Virus record (IMG/VR): IMGVR_UViG_3300047444_000577
Span: 34,441 to 98,440 of that record
Length of the DNA stretch: 64,000 bases
Source of the DNA: a virus
Reading direction: 5' to 3' (one strand)
The position numbers and the translations under genes are program-made. The first letter of the stretch is position 1. Each line of letters opens with the position of its first letter. The notes beneath the pieces are model-generated. The model searched no databases. It worked only from the letters and a program-made list of their open reading frames with translations, and was not told where the DNA came from. Of the stretch, positions 50,128-57,624 are shown piece by piece.

Positions 50128-50988
50128 CTACGACACGGCCACAACGTTGAAAGCACTCAAAGTACGCCCGGCCCCGTCGAACAGCCTGTACCTCTCTGTC
50201 TTCTCCGACGGGGGTACCACGCCCGCCCACGCCCCAAACTTGTGGTGCAGCAGGTCCTTCGGGGAGATAGGGTCACACGCCTCGTCGACACGGTGCGTAG
50301 CTGGCCTCTTTCGGTGACGTCCGGTGGGTTTGGGCTCCGGTGTTGTGGTCGCTGGTACCGACGGGCTCGGGGTGACCTCAACGGGGGGCGTAGGTGCTGT
50401 GGTCGGTGCCGCCGAGGGAGCAGCAGCCACCGAAACCGTTGGCGCTGCAGCGGGAGTCAGGCTCGGCGACGCGGTAGGCGCGGGGGGCGGAGAAGCCTTG
50501 GCAGGCGCGGGGGTGGGGGTACTGGAGGGCAGCACCGGTCCGCGTCCAGAAGCTGGCACAGCGCTGGAGGGTCTGACGAACGCGGTGCGCTGCAGGGCTA
50601 CCTGCGACTGCTTTGCGGCGGGGACGGTGGGCTGCTGGTTCCCATCGTGATCCCCTTGTGAGATCGGAGTTCTGTGGCCCTCCGAGACCTCGGAAGCAGC
50701 CATGGCCACAACGAGCGGTGTGACCAGCGCCGCTAGGACCACGACTGCGGAATTGCGGAACCGCGACCGTCGAGGCCGGGGCGCTGCGTGTGCTGGTTCC
50801 GGGGCGTGTGGGGGTGCTTCCTCGTCGGGGCTCCAGAAGACTGGGCCACCGGAGGCCTCATCCCAGCCCCATTCCAGCTCTCCGCGCTCCACCATGTCCA
50901 TCAGGACGGATTCGATGACGGCGTCGGAGTCCTCGGGGGCGTCCTCGTCCTCGTGGGGGTCGACGTTGTCCCCTGTTGCCTCTATCAC
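50128..50988 (-). CDS. Membrane-anchored Pro/Ala-rich surface-type protein
   Basis: 286 aa. An acidic cytoplasmic N-terminus (about 1-75) has a DxDAVIESVLMDMVERGEL helix. One membrane segment (NSAVVVLAALVTPLVVAMAA, about 80-100) follows, then a 130-residue Pro/Ala/Thr/Ser linker. A small C-terminal domain (VDEACDPISPKDLLHHKFG ... YRLFDGAGRTLSAF) ends the protein. The layout is like a membrane protein that displays a domain through the wall. It may alter the lysogen surface; no family is recognised. Confidence 0.62.
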   Translation of the reverse strand: MIEATGDNVDPHEDEDAPEDSDAVIESVLMDMVERGELEWGWDEASGGPVFWSPDEEAPPHAPEPAHAAPRPRRSRFRNSAVVVLAALVTPLVVAMAASEVSEGHRTPISQGDHDGNQQPTVPAAKQSQVALQRTAFVRPSSAVPASGRGPVLPSSTPTPAPAKASPPPAPTASPSLTPAAAPTVSVAAAPSAAPTTAPTPPVEVTPSPSVPATTTPEPKPTGRHRKRPATHRVDEACDPISPKDLLHHKFGAWAGVVPPSEKTERYRLFDGAGRTLSAFNVVAVS

Positions 50989-51048
50989 CTAGTGATCCCC
51001 TACTCCCCCAGCTCATACCGTACTGTTTGCCCGGTTTTTCCTATAGCA

Positions 51049-51264
51049 CTAGAACCATGTACTGTCCATGGCTTGGACGCTCTCCGGGGCGGTCGACGCT
51101 GTAGCGGTGTCCGGGGTGACCGCATCGGCCGGAGCGAACCAGGTGCTGTCCGCTACTACGTGGTGGCCCGTTACATCCACAGCAGTGGGGGTAGACGCAC
51201 CCACGATCCCTGCTGCCGCGAGGGCGAGGGAGGCGACCAGGAGACAGGAGCGCTTGCTGCGCAT
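51049..51264 (-). CDS. Small secreted peptide with duplicated DSTWF motif
   Basis: 71 aa. A signal peptide (MRSKRSCLLVASLALAAAGI ..) with cleavage near GASTPTA leaves about 45 residues. The motif DSTWF occurs twice (VVADSTWFAP and the very C-terminus AMDSTWF). Short secreted Streptomyces peptides with terminal D-T-W motifs exist, but no function is known to me. Confidence 0.6.
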   Translation of the reverse strand: MRSKRSCLLVASLALAAAGIVGASTPTAVDVTGHHVVADSTWFAPADAVTPDTATASTAPESVQAMDSTWF

Positions 51265-51392
51265 TCGAACACATCCTTAAGAGTCTCGGAGCCGTCGGCG
51301 TACCCCCAACGCCGGGGGCCGCTGTCCGAGGTGGTCAGTAGACTACGTACCGCAACATCCCAGCAAGCGTTTTCGAACTACCGATCCCGGCA

Positions 51393-52409
51393 ATGCAGAT
51401 TGACGCACACATGAATGCTCCCCTGCCCGATCATGTGGACCTCCGGAAGCACTCCGACCACATGATTCATGTGTTTAACCGTGTCGCACAAGGAGAGGAC
51501 GTACACCCCACAACTCCTGGAGTCAGCGAGCTGGTCAGTTTGGGAGTATTGGTTCGGGAAGAAGACGGAACCATCGGTACGGCAGCGCGCACCCTTGCCC
51601 ACATGGCGGCGCGCGACGTCATCCTGGACGCTCTTCACGAGCAGGTCGCCTACGCCCGCACCGTTGGCCGCATTTTCGACCGTTTGGCGGAAGTGGACAT
51701 AAGGGGCGCATCCTCCGTACGGGTAATCGAACACCTGCACGGCGGCAGCTCCATCGAACGGCGCATCGACGAGCTGTTCGCGCGGGCCAAGCACGAGATT
51801 TTGCTCATGCAGCCGACCACCCGACGCTCTCAGAACGTCCTGGCCCAGTCCGCACGCCGGGACATGGCTGCCCTGGATCGAGGGGTCCACATACGGACCC
51901 TGTACCGCCCCGGTGTCCTCACCCAACCCCTCATAGAAGAGCGCGCTCGACAAGGCGCGATGTTGGGGGAGGAGGTGCGCACCCTCGACGTTGATTTCAG
52001 CAGGATGTTCATCATCGACGGCAAGTGGGCGGTCCTCCAGGACCATGTGCCGCGCGAGGGCGAGCCGGACCGCAACTACGCGCACCTGGTGTCCAACAGC
52101 GAGGTGTGTGCCTTCCTCTGCGCGCTCTTCGAACGCCACTGGGTCCTCGCCAAGCACTGGCACGGCGGTCGGCCCGGCAGTTCAGTCACCCCCCGGCAGC
52201 GTGCCCTGCTGGACCTGGTGGGGCCCGGAGGGCTCACGATCAAACAAGCGGCCAGCAAGATGGGCCTGAGCGAGCGCAGCTTGGCCACCGAGCTGGTGCG
52301 GATTCGCGAGGCGCATCCTCAGGTGAGGATGCCGACGCTGGCCAGCATGGCGTTCTGGTGGGCCACCCACCCCGGCCGGGAGCGGGAAGTTCCAAGTGCT
52401 GATGACTAG
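51393..52409 (+). CDS. TrmB/LuxR-type transcriptional regulator
   Basis: 338 aa, alone on the plus strand. The central part (SSVRVIEHLHGG.. IDELFARAKHEILLMQPTTR) resembles the phospholipase-D-like effector domain of TrmB regulators. The end (VTPRQRALLDLVGPGGLTIK, QAASKMGLSERSLATELVRI) is a LuxR-type helix-turn-helix. Large regulators of this type are common in Streptomyces chromosomes. It may be a host-derived lysogeny or cargo regulator. Start at ATG 51393; ATG 51411 is possible. Confidence 0.75.
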   Translation: MQIDAHMNAPLPDHVDLRKHSDHMIHVFNRVAQGEDVHPTTPGVSELVSLGVLVREEDGTIGTAARTLAHMAARDVILDALHEQVAYARTVGRIFDRLAEVDIRGASSVRVIEHLHGGSSIERRIDELFARAKHEILLMQPTTRRSQNVLAQSARRDMAALDRGVHIRTLYRPGVLTQPLIEERARQGAMLGEEVRTLDVDFSRMFIIDGKWAVLQDHVPREGEPDRNYAHLVSNSEVCAFLCALFERHWVLAKHWHGGRPGSSVTPRQRALLDLVGPGGLTIKQAASKMGLSERSLATELVRIREAHPQVRMPTLASMAFWWATHPGREREVPSADD

Positions 52410-52416
52410 GCATGCA

Positions 52417-52448
52417 GAAGCCCCCGTAACCTGGGTGACGGGGGCTTC
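52417..52448. terminator. Bidirectional terminator
   Basis: GAAGCCCCCGT / ACGGGGGCTTC between the convergent 51393 (plus) and 52458 (minus) genes. Confidence 0.82.
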
Positions 52449-52457
52449 CATGCTGGG

Positions 52458-53210
52458 CTAGAAGTCGCCGGGGGCGACCTGCAGGCAGGTCAGTCCGAGG
52501 GTGTTTCGCCACATCTCGACCACCTGGTCACGGTCGTCGAGAACGAGCCGGACGTTGTACTTGCCCTGGATGTCCCGGCGGTAGATCTCCTCCTTGACGA
52601 TGAAGTCCTTTCGGCCGTCCTTCCGTGGCCGCATCAGGAGTTGCAGGTCAAGGACCCATTCCCCCAGGTGCTCGCGAAGCCACTCCTGCGTGTCGTCGAA
52701 GCAGACGACGTCTCGGCCGGACATGAAGATGATCTCGGCGTGGGATCCCCAGTACAGGGTCTTGACCAGTTCGACGACGTCCGTGATGGGCTCGTCCCCT
52801 CCGACCTTCCGCCAGTCGAACGGCCCCCGGTCCACCCGCCGGGCCAGCGTGCCGTCGATGTCCACCAGGATCGCTTCAGGGAGTTCCTCGACTGCGGTGG
52901 GTTCGGTCACGTTCTTCTCCTCGGTCGGGGTGTGGCAGCAGGTGTCGCAGATGTGCACGGCGAGAACGCTCACGTCCGGATCCCAGCCGTGGATCTGCTC
53001 CTTGAAGGCGAGGTCGTCCGGGTCGGGGTGGGCGTAGCCGTGCGGGCAGACGCGCTCCATCAGCATCAGCGCCGAGTTGAAGTGCTGCGGGAAGTCACGC
53101 ATCCCGTGGTTGGAGGGGTTGTGCACCGCGCAGTACGGACCGATACACACGCCAGCGGGGTGGGAGTAGATCTGCTGTCCGCCCTCCAGAACCGTGTACT
53201 CCAGCGTCAT
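52458..53210 (-). CDS. HAD phosphatase (polynucleotide kinase 3'-phosphatase type) with N-terminal Cys/His domain
   Basis: 250 aa. Residues 1-105 contain Cys/His groups (GVCIGPYCAVHNPSNHG, ERVCPHGYAHPD, HICDTCCH), likely a zinc domain. From about 110 the HAD motifs follow: ILVDIDGTLARR (motif I), IIFMSGRDVV (II), RKDFIVKEEIYRRDIQG (III region) and VLDDRDQVVEMWR (IV). This order fits the phosphatase half of T4 Pnk, which removes 3' phosphates from nucleic acid ends. No kinase P-loop is present. Confidence 0.8.
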   Translation of the reverse strand: MTLEYTVLEGGQQIYSHPAGVCIGPYCAVHNPSNHGMRDFPQHFNSALMLMERVCPHGYAHPDPDDLAFKEQIHGWDPDVSVLAVHICDTCCHTPTEEKNVTEPTAVEELPEAILVDIDGTLARRVDRGPFDWRKVGGDEPITDVVELVKTLYWGSHAEIIFMSGRDVVCFDDTQEWLREHLGEWVLDLQLLMRPRKDGRKDFIVKEEIYRRDIQGKYNVRLVLDDRDQVVEMWRNTLGLTCLQVAPGDF

Positions 53211-53284
53211 GCCGTCCCCTCGTTGTGCAACGGCTCCTCGGTATGAAGGTCGTCCAGCATGTCGGTATCAACGGGGCTGGTCAT
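53207..53284 (-). CDS. 25-aa peptide gene, translationally coupled on both sides
   Basis: ATG 53284 overlaps the upstream stop (TGATG) and its own stop overlaps the downstream ATG (ATGA-type). The 25-residue product (PVDTDMLDDLHTEEPLHNEG in its core) is acidic and carries LHT plus a near-copy LHN. Kept because both overlaps are tidy; it could also be a mere ribosome relay. Confidence 0.45.
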   Translation of the reverse strand: MTSPVDTDMLDDLHTEEPLHNEGTA

Positions 53285-53514
53285 CAGGCGCGCTGATCCA
53301 GCGCCTTGACGGCGTGCTCGGCGAACGCGGTCCAGAAGGTGTCCGGAAGGTACGGGATCCCGAACCAGGCCTTCGTGGTTGCGGCGAGGACCTCGACGGC
53401 CGTGGCCCGCTTGGCTGCCTCGGCCTCCAGCCACGACTGCGAGGCGGACACGTTCGGGACGGCGAGACTGTCGAGGTGCATCACGGGGCGCGTGTCGGTG
53501 GCGGTGTTGGTCAT
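53284..53514 (-). CDS. Small helical hypothetical protein
   Basis: 76 aa; helix-rich (SQSWLEAEAAKRATAVEVLA; FWTAFAEHAVKALDQRA). Starts 5 nt after the preceding gene. No family is recognised. Confidence 0.6.
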   Translation of the reverse strand: MTNTATDTRPVMHLDSLAVPNVSASQSWLEAEAAKRATAVEVLAATTKAWFGIPYLPDTFWTAFAEHAVKALDQRA

Positions 53515-53519
53515 GTTGT

Positions 53520-53951
53520 TCAGCCCTCCTGGGTCTGGGTCGCCGCCTGAGCGGCCTTCTGGTAGGCCTTGCGGGCCTTCTTCGCGGACTTCTTGCTAGC
53601 CTTCCTGAGCGCCGTCTGTTCGAGGTCGGCCAGGTCGTACTCGACGCGGTCCAGCTCGGTTTCGAGTCCGCTGATGAAATCGTTGACGGCGGTCCGCAGG
53701 CGAGCGGCCTTCAGTCGGGCGTTGTCCAGGTTCGAGCGCAGTTCCTTGCGCTCCTTGGCGGTGCGGGTGGTTCCGAAGACGCCGAAGTCGAGCGTTATGG
53801 AGCGGTTGCAGTCCGCGATCTGGAGCGTGGCCCCGAAGTCGAGGTAGCCCTTGTCGTCGTCGCCCTCCTTGATCTCCGCCAGGACCGCAGCAACGCTGTG
53901 GTGCCCCTCTTCGTTGAGGAACTGGCGACGGTAGAAGATCGGGTCACTCAT
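53520..53951 (-). CDS. Hypothetical protein with lysine-rich coiled coil
   Basis: 143 aa. N-terminal mixed region (DPIFYRRQFLNEEGHHSVAA), then a beta part (GYLDFGATLQIADCNRSITL) and a long charged helix ending KASKKSAKKARKAYQKAAQ. First gene of the 53.9-52.4 kb operon, with an operator-type site upstream. Confidence 0.6.
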   Translation of the reverse strand: MSDPIFYRRQFLNEEGHHSVAAVLAEIKEGDDDKGYLDFGATLQIADCNRSITLDFGVFGTTRTAKERKELRSNLDNARLKAARLRTAVNDFISGLETELDRVEYDLADLEQTALRKASKKSAKKARKAYQKAAQAATQTQEG

Positions 53952-54014
53952 GTGCGTTGACTCCTCGGTGCGGTGTTCCCTGGCGGTGTCGGCCCCCGTT
54001 CCGACATCACTGAA

Positions 54015-54034
54015 TCTATACTGTCGAACCGATA
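54015..54034 (-). promoter_or_regulatory. Operator-type site upstream of the 53951 operon
   Basis: CTATACTGTCGAACCGATA: the right half GAACCGATA matches the family exactly, the left half is degenerate. No confident -35 box is seen. Confidence 0.45.
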
Positions 54035-54080
54035 ACTACAAGCCATTACCGGCTATTGATTCACACCAGTCCCACACAAC

Positions 54081-54120
54081 GTGAAGGCCCCCACCAGGGT
54101 GTCCCGGTGAGGGCCTTCAC
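54081..54120 (-). terminator. Terminator of the 58.0-54.1 kb operon
   Basis: GTGAAGGCCC pairs with GGGCCTTCAC, with an inner CACC/GGTG extension, 12 nt past the nucleotidyltransferase stop. Confidence 0.85.
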
Positions 54121-54131
54121 AACTCAGTCGG

Positions 54132-54806
54132 CTAGATGCCGCGTATGTCCCACAGCAGTTGCTGCAGCCGGTCCGTACGCGGGTACTTGGGCAGCACGCT
54201 ATCGACGCTGTTGAACGTGTCGAAGGCCCGCTGGAACTCCTCCTCGATACGCTCCGCCGACATCTCGTCGAAGGCCCAGTAGAAGTCCGGGTTGCTCACA
54301 CGCACCGTCAGCGAGCCCTTGTAGAGCAGGTCCTTGCCCTGCTCCAGCAGCCGGAAGCAGTGACGCGCGTGCTTCGCGATCCGGCCCTGCCGCTGCTCGT
54401 TGCGGACTTCCTGCTGGATACGCGCGATCTGACTCATGGCGTAGCCGCCGTAGGCCGAGCGCACGTACGTCTCCGACAGGAAGTCGGACCGAAGGTCGAC
54501 CAGCCGCTGGCCAGCCTCTGTCAGCACCTCGTACTCCGGCAGGTACAGCAGGTCCACCAGGGTCGGATTGCAGCGCAGCGCGAGCCGGATGTACTTCCCG
54601 ATCTCGTGCATCGTCAGGTCCGGATCCCTCGTGACCACGGACTCGCGAAGCAACTGGGTCACCTTGTCGCGGTCGACGACATGCAGGTGCCGGACTGGGG
54701 TCGCGAAGAGACCGAGCCGGTCGATGTCGGAGCCGGGCCGGGCGAGGCCGAAGGCTGTTGAGCCCACAACCCCGCGCAGCAGGACCCCCGCAGTGTCCAG
54801 GCTCAT
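54132..54806 (-). CDS. Nucleotidyltransferase-fold protein (RlaP-like)
   Basis: 224 aa from ATG 54806 in an ATGA overlap. The N-terminus LLRGVVGSTAFGLARPGSDID carries the GS-x9-D-x-D nucleotidyltransferase signature (VGSTAFGLARPGSDIDRLG). The C-terminal helical part (ARHCFRLLEQGKDLLYKGSL) matches RlaP/PF10127-type proteins, which may modify RNA ends. It is the last gene of its operon, near the HAD phosphatase, hinting at nucleic-acid end repair. Confidence 0.78.
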   Translation of the reverse strand: MSLDTAGVLLRGVVGSTAFGLARPGSDIDRLGLFATPVRHLHVVDRDKVTQLLRESVVTRDPDLTMHEIGKYIRLALRCNPTLVDLLYLPEYEVLTEAGQRLVDLRSDFLSETYVRSAYGGYAMSQIARIQQEVRNEQRQGRIAKHARHCFRLLEQGKDLLYKGSLTVRVSNPDFYWAFDEMSAERIEEEFQRAFDTFNSVDSVLPKYPRTDRLQQLLWDIRGI

Positions 54807-55270
54807 ACGGGACCGCCGAAGAGGTCGTCCAGCAGCGGCCTCTGCCCTTCGATGGCCGACTCCATCGCCTCGACGCGCTCCGGGTACTCCTCCAGCGCAA
54901 GCGCGACGGCACGGCCCCATGGAATCCCGTTGTCCTGGTGCTCCTGCGCGATGGCCAGCAGCGACTCAGTGGCCAGGTCGAGTCGGAGGATGCCGTCCGT
55001 GATCAGACCGGACACGTCCGTCTCTCTGTTGGCCACGGCCAGGTCGAGGACCTCGTAGGGAACACCCTTGTAGTGCAGGACGTGACCGATCAGGCACGAC
55101 GGGCAGCGCGTGTCCTCGTTGAAGTAGACGCAGCCATCGGCCGGACGGTGGTAAACCGTCTGCGCACCGTTCTCGTCGACCGCGCGATGGAGCAGCGACT
55201 TGGCCTCATCGAAGGACAGTTCCAGCGGTGCCCACTCCCAAGCGGGCCGGGTATGAAGCGTGTTGGTCAT
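54803..55270 (-). CDS. Hypothetical protein
   Basis: 155 aa. LHT lies at codons 5-7. A Cys pair (TRCPSCLIGHVLHYKG) sits in the middle, and the end is an acidic helix. It is coupled to the nucleotidyltransferase. No family is recognised. Confidence 0.6.
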   Translation of the reverse strand: MTNTLHTRPAWEWAPLELSFDEAKSLLHRAVDENGAQTVYHRPADGCVYFNEDTRCPSCLIGHVLHYKGVPYEVLDLAVANRETDVSGLITDGILRLDLATESLLAIAQEHQDNGIPWGRAVALALEEYPERVEAMESAIEGQRPLLDDLFGGPV

Positions 55271-55283
55271 GGCGGTGCTCCTG

Positions 55284-55457
55284 TCAGAGGTGGTGGAGGA
55301 GGAAGTCGACGATTCCCAGGGCGAGAGCGAAGAGCAGGATCCGGCGCAGGACCTCCCCCGCCGCCTGCAGCAGCGTGCGCAGCAGGAAACCGGTGGAGAG
55401 GTGGACGGGCTCGAATCCCTTGACAGGGCTCTCAGGGGTGGGCTTCTTCTTGGTCAC
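55284..55457 (-). CDS. Small membrane protein (57 aa)
   Basis: GTG start at 55457 with AAGGAG six bases upstream. Lys/Pro-rich start (TKKKPTPESPVKGFEPVHLS), an amphipathic helix and one hydrophobic C-terminal segment (ILLFALALGIVDFLL). Function unknown. Confidence 0.55.
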   Translation of the reverse strand: MTKKKPTPESPVKGFEPVHLSTGFLLRTLLQAAGEVLRRILLFALALGIVDFLLHHL

Positions 55458-55469
55458 GGCGGCTCCTTG

Positions 55470-55616
55470 TCAGAGGGCGGAGAGGATGGCGGACACGAGG
55501 ATGTAGGCCGCTGCGACAGTGGCGAACCCGACGACGGCGAAGACTGTCCAGATCAGGCCCACGACGAAGCGTTCCAGACCATCTGCTGCGGTCACGTGCG
55601 GGTCGGTCTTACTCAA
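55470..55616 (-). CDS. Small membrane protein (48 aa) with a TTG start
   Basis: TTG at 55616 with AAGGAGG nine bases upstream, overlapping the previous gene's stop. After SKTDPHVTAADGLERF comes one membrane segment (VVGLIWTVFAVVGFATVAAA) that nearly fills the protein. It pairs with the next small membrane protein. Confidence 0.5.
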   Translation of the reverse strand: MSKTDPHVTAADGLERFVVGLIWTVFAVVGFATVAAAYILVSAILSAL

Positions 55617-55851
55617 AGCCCAGCACCTCCTTCAGTCGCTCCGCGAACTCCTTGACGGTGCGCTCCTCGGCCTCGGCGGAACACATCCGGCCGTAGTCGT
55701 CGTGCTCGTCGTCGAACTTGCGCTCCAGGAGCACCACGTCACCGATCGAGACGATGGTCGTGTAGGTCCGGTAACCCGTCCATCCAGCGGCGTTCCAGCT
55801 CTCCTCTGTGGTGACCTTGAGGAGCGGTTCGGGGATCTCGATGCTCGCCAT
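55609..55851 (-). CDS. Small hypothetical protein
   Basis: 80 aa from ATG 55851 overlapping the previous stop (TGATG). Beta-rich N-terminal half (YRTYTTIVSIGDVVLLERKF) and a helical acidic end (EERTVKEFAERLKEVLGF). No family is recognised. Confidence 0.6.
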   Translation of the reverse strand: MASIEIPEPLLKVTTEESWNAAGWTGYRTYTTIVSIGDVVLLERKFDDEHDDYGRMCSAEAEERTVKEFAERLKEVLGFE

Positions 55852-56132
55852 CAGCCCTCCCGGAAGAACTTGGCCACCGACGACTTGGTCACCTGCGCTG
55901 CGCACCGTGCCAGCGTTTCCGCCCGGATGAAGGGCTTCGGGGTGATCAGGTTGAGGAAGGCCAACGGTGGCGGCTGTGCCTGCATGAACATCTCCATCTG
56001 TTCCCGGTAGATGTCGCGCATCTGGATCTGCTCCAACTCTCTCTGCGCTTCGATCTCGACCTCCTTCCGGTAGTGGGCCTCCTGGCCGTAGTAGCGCAGG
56101 AGGACCCATCGTTCGAATTGGGTGAGGTTCAG
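55851..56132 (-). CDS. Helical hypothetical protein, start uncertain (CTG?)
   Basis: The real protein lies in the last 93 codons of a longer frame: LNLTQFERWVLLRYYGQEAH, a long charged helix (YRKEVEIEAQRELEQIQMRD) and a hydrophobic end. The upstream part overlaps the 56129 gene. No ATG, GTG or TTG exists at the junction; a CTG in a CTGA overlap (56132) is the only coupled start, otherwise an inner ATG at about 56020 is used. Confidence 0.5.
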   Translation of the reverse strand: MNLTQFERWVLLRYYGQEAHYRKEVEIEAQRELEQIQMRDIYREQMEMFMQAQPPPLAFLNLITPKPFIRAETLARCAAQVTKSSVAKFFREG

Positions 56133-56509
56133 CGGCCGATCACTTCCACGTGCACGCTGTTCCCAGATCTCGGGTGGAGCGTGATGCTGCTGCTGGCGTG
56201 GATCTCCAGGGTGTCGTCGTCCATCAGGCGCACCAGGAAGTAGCGCCATCGGTCGACGTCCTGCTTCGGCTTGTACCGGAACTCGACCATCGGGCGGTTC
56301 GGTACCTGCCGCCGGTTCGCGCTGTAGGGGTCGATGATGATCTCGGAGTCGTCGGGCCCGGTGTTGATGAGCCCACGCGCGACCGCCAACTCTCGGTTCA
56401 GCGCGAGAATTCGTTCCCCGCGAGCCCTGAGTTCCGCTTGGGCCCACCTGGGCAGCCGGTCGAACCTGTCGGCCGCAGACTGAGCAGCGGCCGAAGTATG
56501 AAGCGTCAT
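56129..56509 (-). CDS. Hypothetical protein with LHT at codons 3-5
   Basis: 126 aa (MTLHTSAAAQS..). Helical N-terminal half (RWAQAELRARGERILALNRE) and beta-rich C-terminal half (MVEFRYKPKQDVDRWRYFLV; LEIHASSSITLH). Unrecognised family, also seen as a common layout of early actinophage proteins. Confidence 0.6.
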   Translation of the reverse strand: MTLHTSAAAQSAADRFDRLPRWAQAELRARGERILALNRELAVARGLINTGPDDSEIIIDPYSANRRQVPNRPMVEFRYKPKQDVDRWRYFLVRLMDDDTLEIHASSSITLHPRSGNSVHVEVIGR

Positions 56510-56512
56510 GCG

Positions 56513-56749
56513 TTACTCCCCCGCGTATTCGTGGACTCCGCCGTCCCAGTAGCGGTTGAACACCGCGCCGGTCAGCGCGTTGTAGACCAGGGTGTTGGCC
56601 TCAGAACCCCCACGCATTACCGCGTTCGCGGTGTCCGAGGAGTGCTTACCGGTGACCTTGGCCAAGTAGGCAGCCTCCCGGATCGACATCTGCACCGTGA
56701 GGGACTCGGGCTGCTCGTCTTCGTCGAACTCCAGCGTTCGAATCAGCAT
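56513..56749 (-). CDS. Small hypothetical protein
   Basis: 78 aa. SLTVQMSIREAAYLAKVTGK followed by VMRGGSEANTLVYNALTGAV; no motif recognised. One base separates it from the upstream stop. Confidence 0.58.
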   Translation of the reverse strand: MLIRTLEFDEDEQPESLTVQMSIREAAYLAKVTGKHSSDTANAVMRGGSEANTLVYNALTGAVFNRYWDGGVHEYAGE

Positions 56750-57097
56750 TCAGCTCTCCTTCTTGTCGGGGTCGATGCGGTCGATCAGCTCGGCCGCCGT
56801 GGCGTTCGGGTTGTGGGCCAGGAAGGTGCGCAGCAGGCGGGTGTTCATCCGCTCGACCTCGCGCCGGTAGTTGATGAGGTACGGCTCACGGGTCTCGGCC
56901 CGGACCGGCTCGACCGACACCTTGTAGGGGTACTTGCCGATGTCCTCGTTGATCATCAGGTGTTCAACTTCGAGGTTCTGCTCGTCGATCGCAGCCATCT
57001 CGAAGAGGTCCGTGGTGCCGTAGTCGTGCTCGGCATCGTCCATGTCGACGGGGTACTCGTAGGACACGACCACCCGCATCATCTGTGGATCGCTCAT
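56750..57097 (-). CDS. Hypothetical protein
   Basis: 115 aa, ATGA overlap with the 57094 gene. Beta-rich N-terminus (MMRVVVSYEYPVDMDDAEHD) and helical C-terminus (REVERMNTRLLRTFLAHNPN, then TAAELIDRIDPD). No family is recognised. Confidence 0.6.
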   Translation of the reverse strand: MSDPQMMRVVVSYEYPVDMDDAEHDYGTTDLFEMAAIDEQNLEVEHLMINEDIGKYPYKVSVEPVRAETREPYLINYRREVERMNTRLLRTFLAHNPNATAAELIDRIDPDKKES

Positions 57098-57624
57098 GCG
57101 GTTTCCTGGTCGCCCAGTGCCAGCGCGAGGAACTTCCCCCCGTCGAACTCGATCTCCAGGGTGACCAGGATGTTGTTCACTTCCTCGGCGAGGTACAACT
57201 GCTGGCTGCGTCCCTCGGGGTAGTCCAGCCGGTTGATCGCTGAGGCGATCACGAGGGCCGGATCGAGGGCCTCGACAGGCAGGTCCTGGTCGAGCAGGTC
57301 GGCTGCGTCCGGCCTGAGTACCTCCGCGTAGGCGACCGCGTACGAATCTCCGGGCTGCCCCATCACGGTCATGTCATCGAGGATCTTCTCCGCGTCCAAC
57401 CGTGTCTGGTCTGCGCGTACGGCCTTCTCGAAGGCGTCCATCGCCTCGCGGACCTCATATCCGGCGACCGGCATGTCCTGGGCCCCGACGGAGAACAACG
57501 CCTCGCGGGTCGTCTCTACCGCCTGCACCTCGGCGATGAGTGGCACGTCGATGCCGTATTTCTCCTTGATGAGGGCGCGCAGTTCCTCGCGCTGCTGCCG
57601 CACCGTCTCGTTGATGTCAGACAA
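57094..57624 (-). CDS. Hypothetical helical protein
   Basis: 176 aa, mostly acidic helices (NETVRQQREELRALIKEKYG; AMDAFEKAVRADQTRLDAEK) with a beta C-terminus. Overlaps its neighbours by 8 and 4 nt. No family is recognised. Confidence 0.6.
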   Translation of the reverse strand: MSDINETVRQQREELRALIKEKYGIDVPLIAEVQAVETTREALFSVGAQDMPVAGYEVREAMDAFEKAVRADQTRLDAEKILDDMTVMGQPGDSYAVAYAEVLRPDAADLLDQDLPVEALDPALVIASAINRLDYPEGRSQQLYLAEEVNNILVTLEIEFDGGKFLALALGDQETA

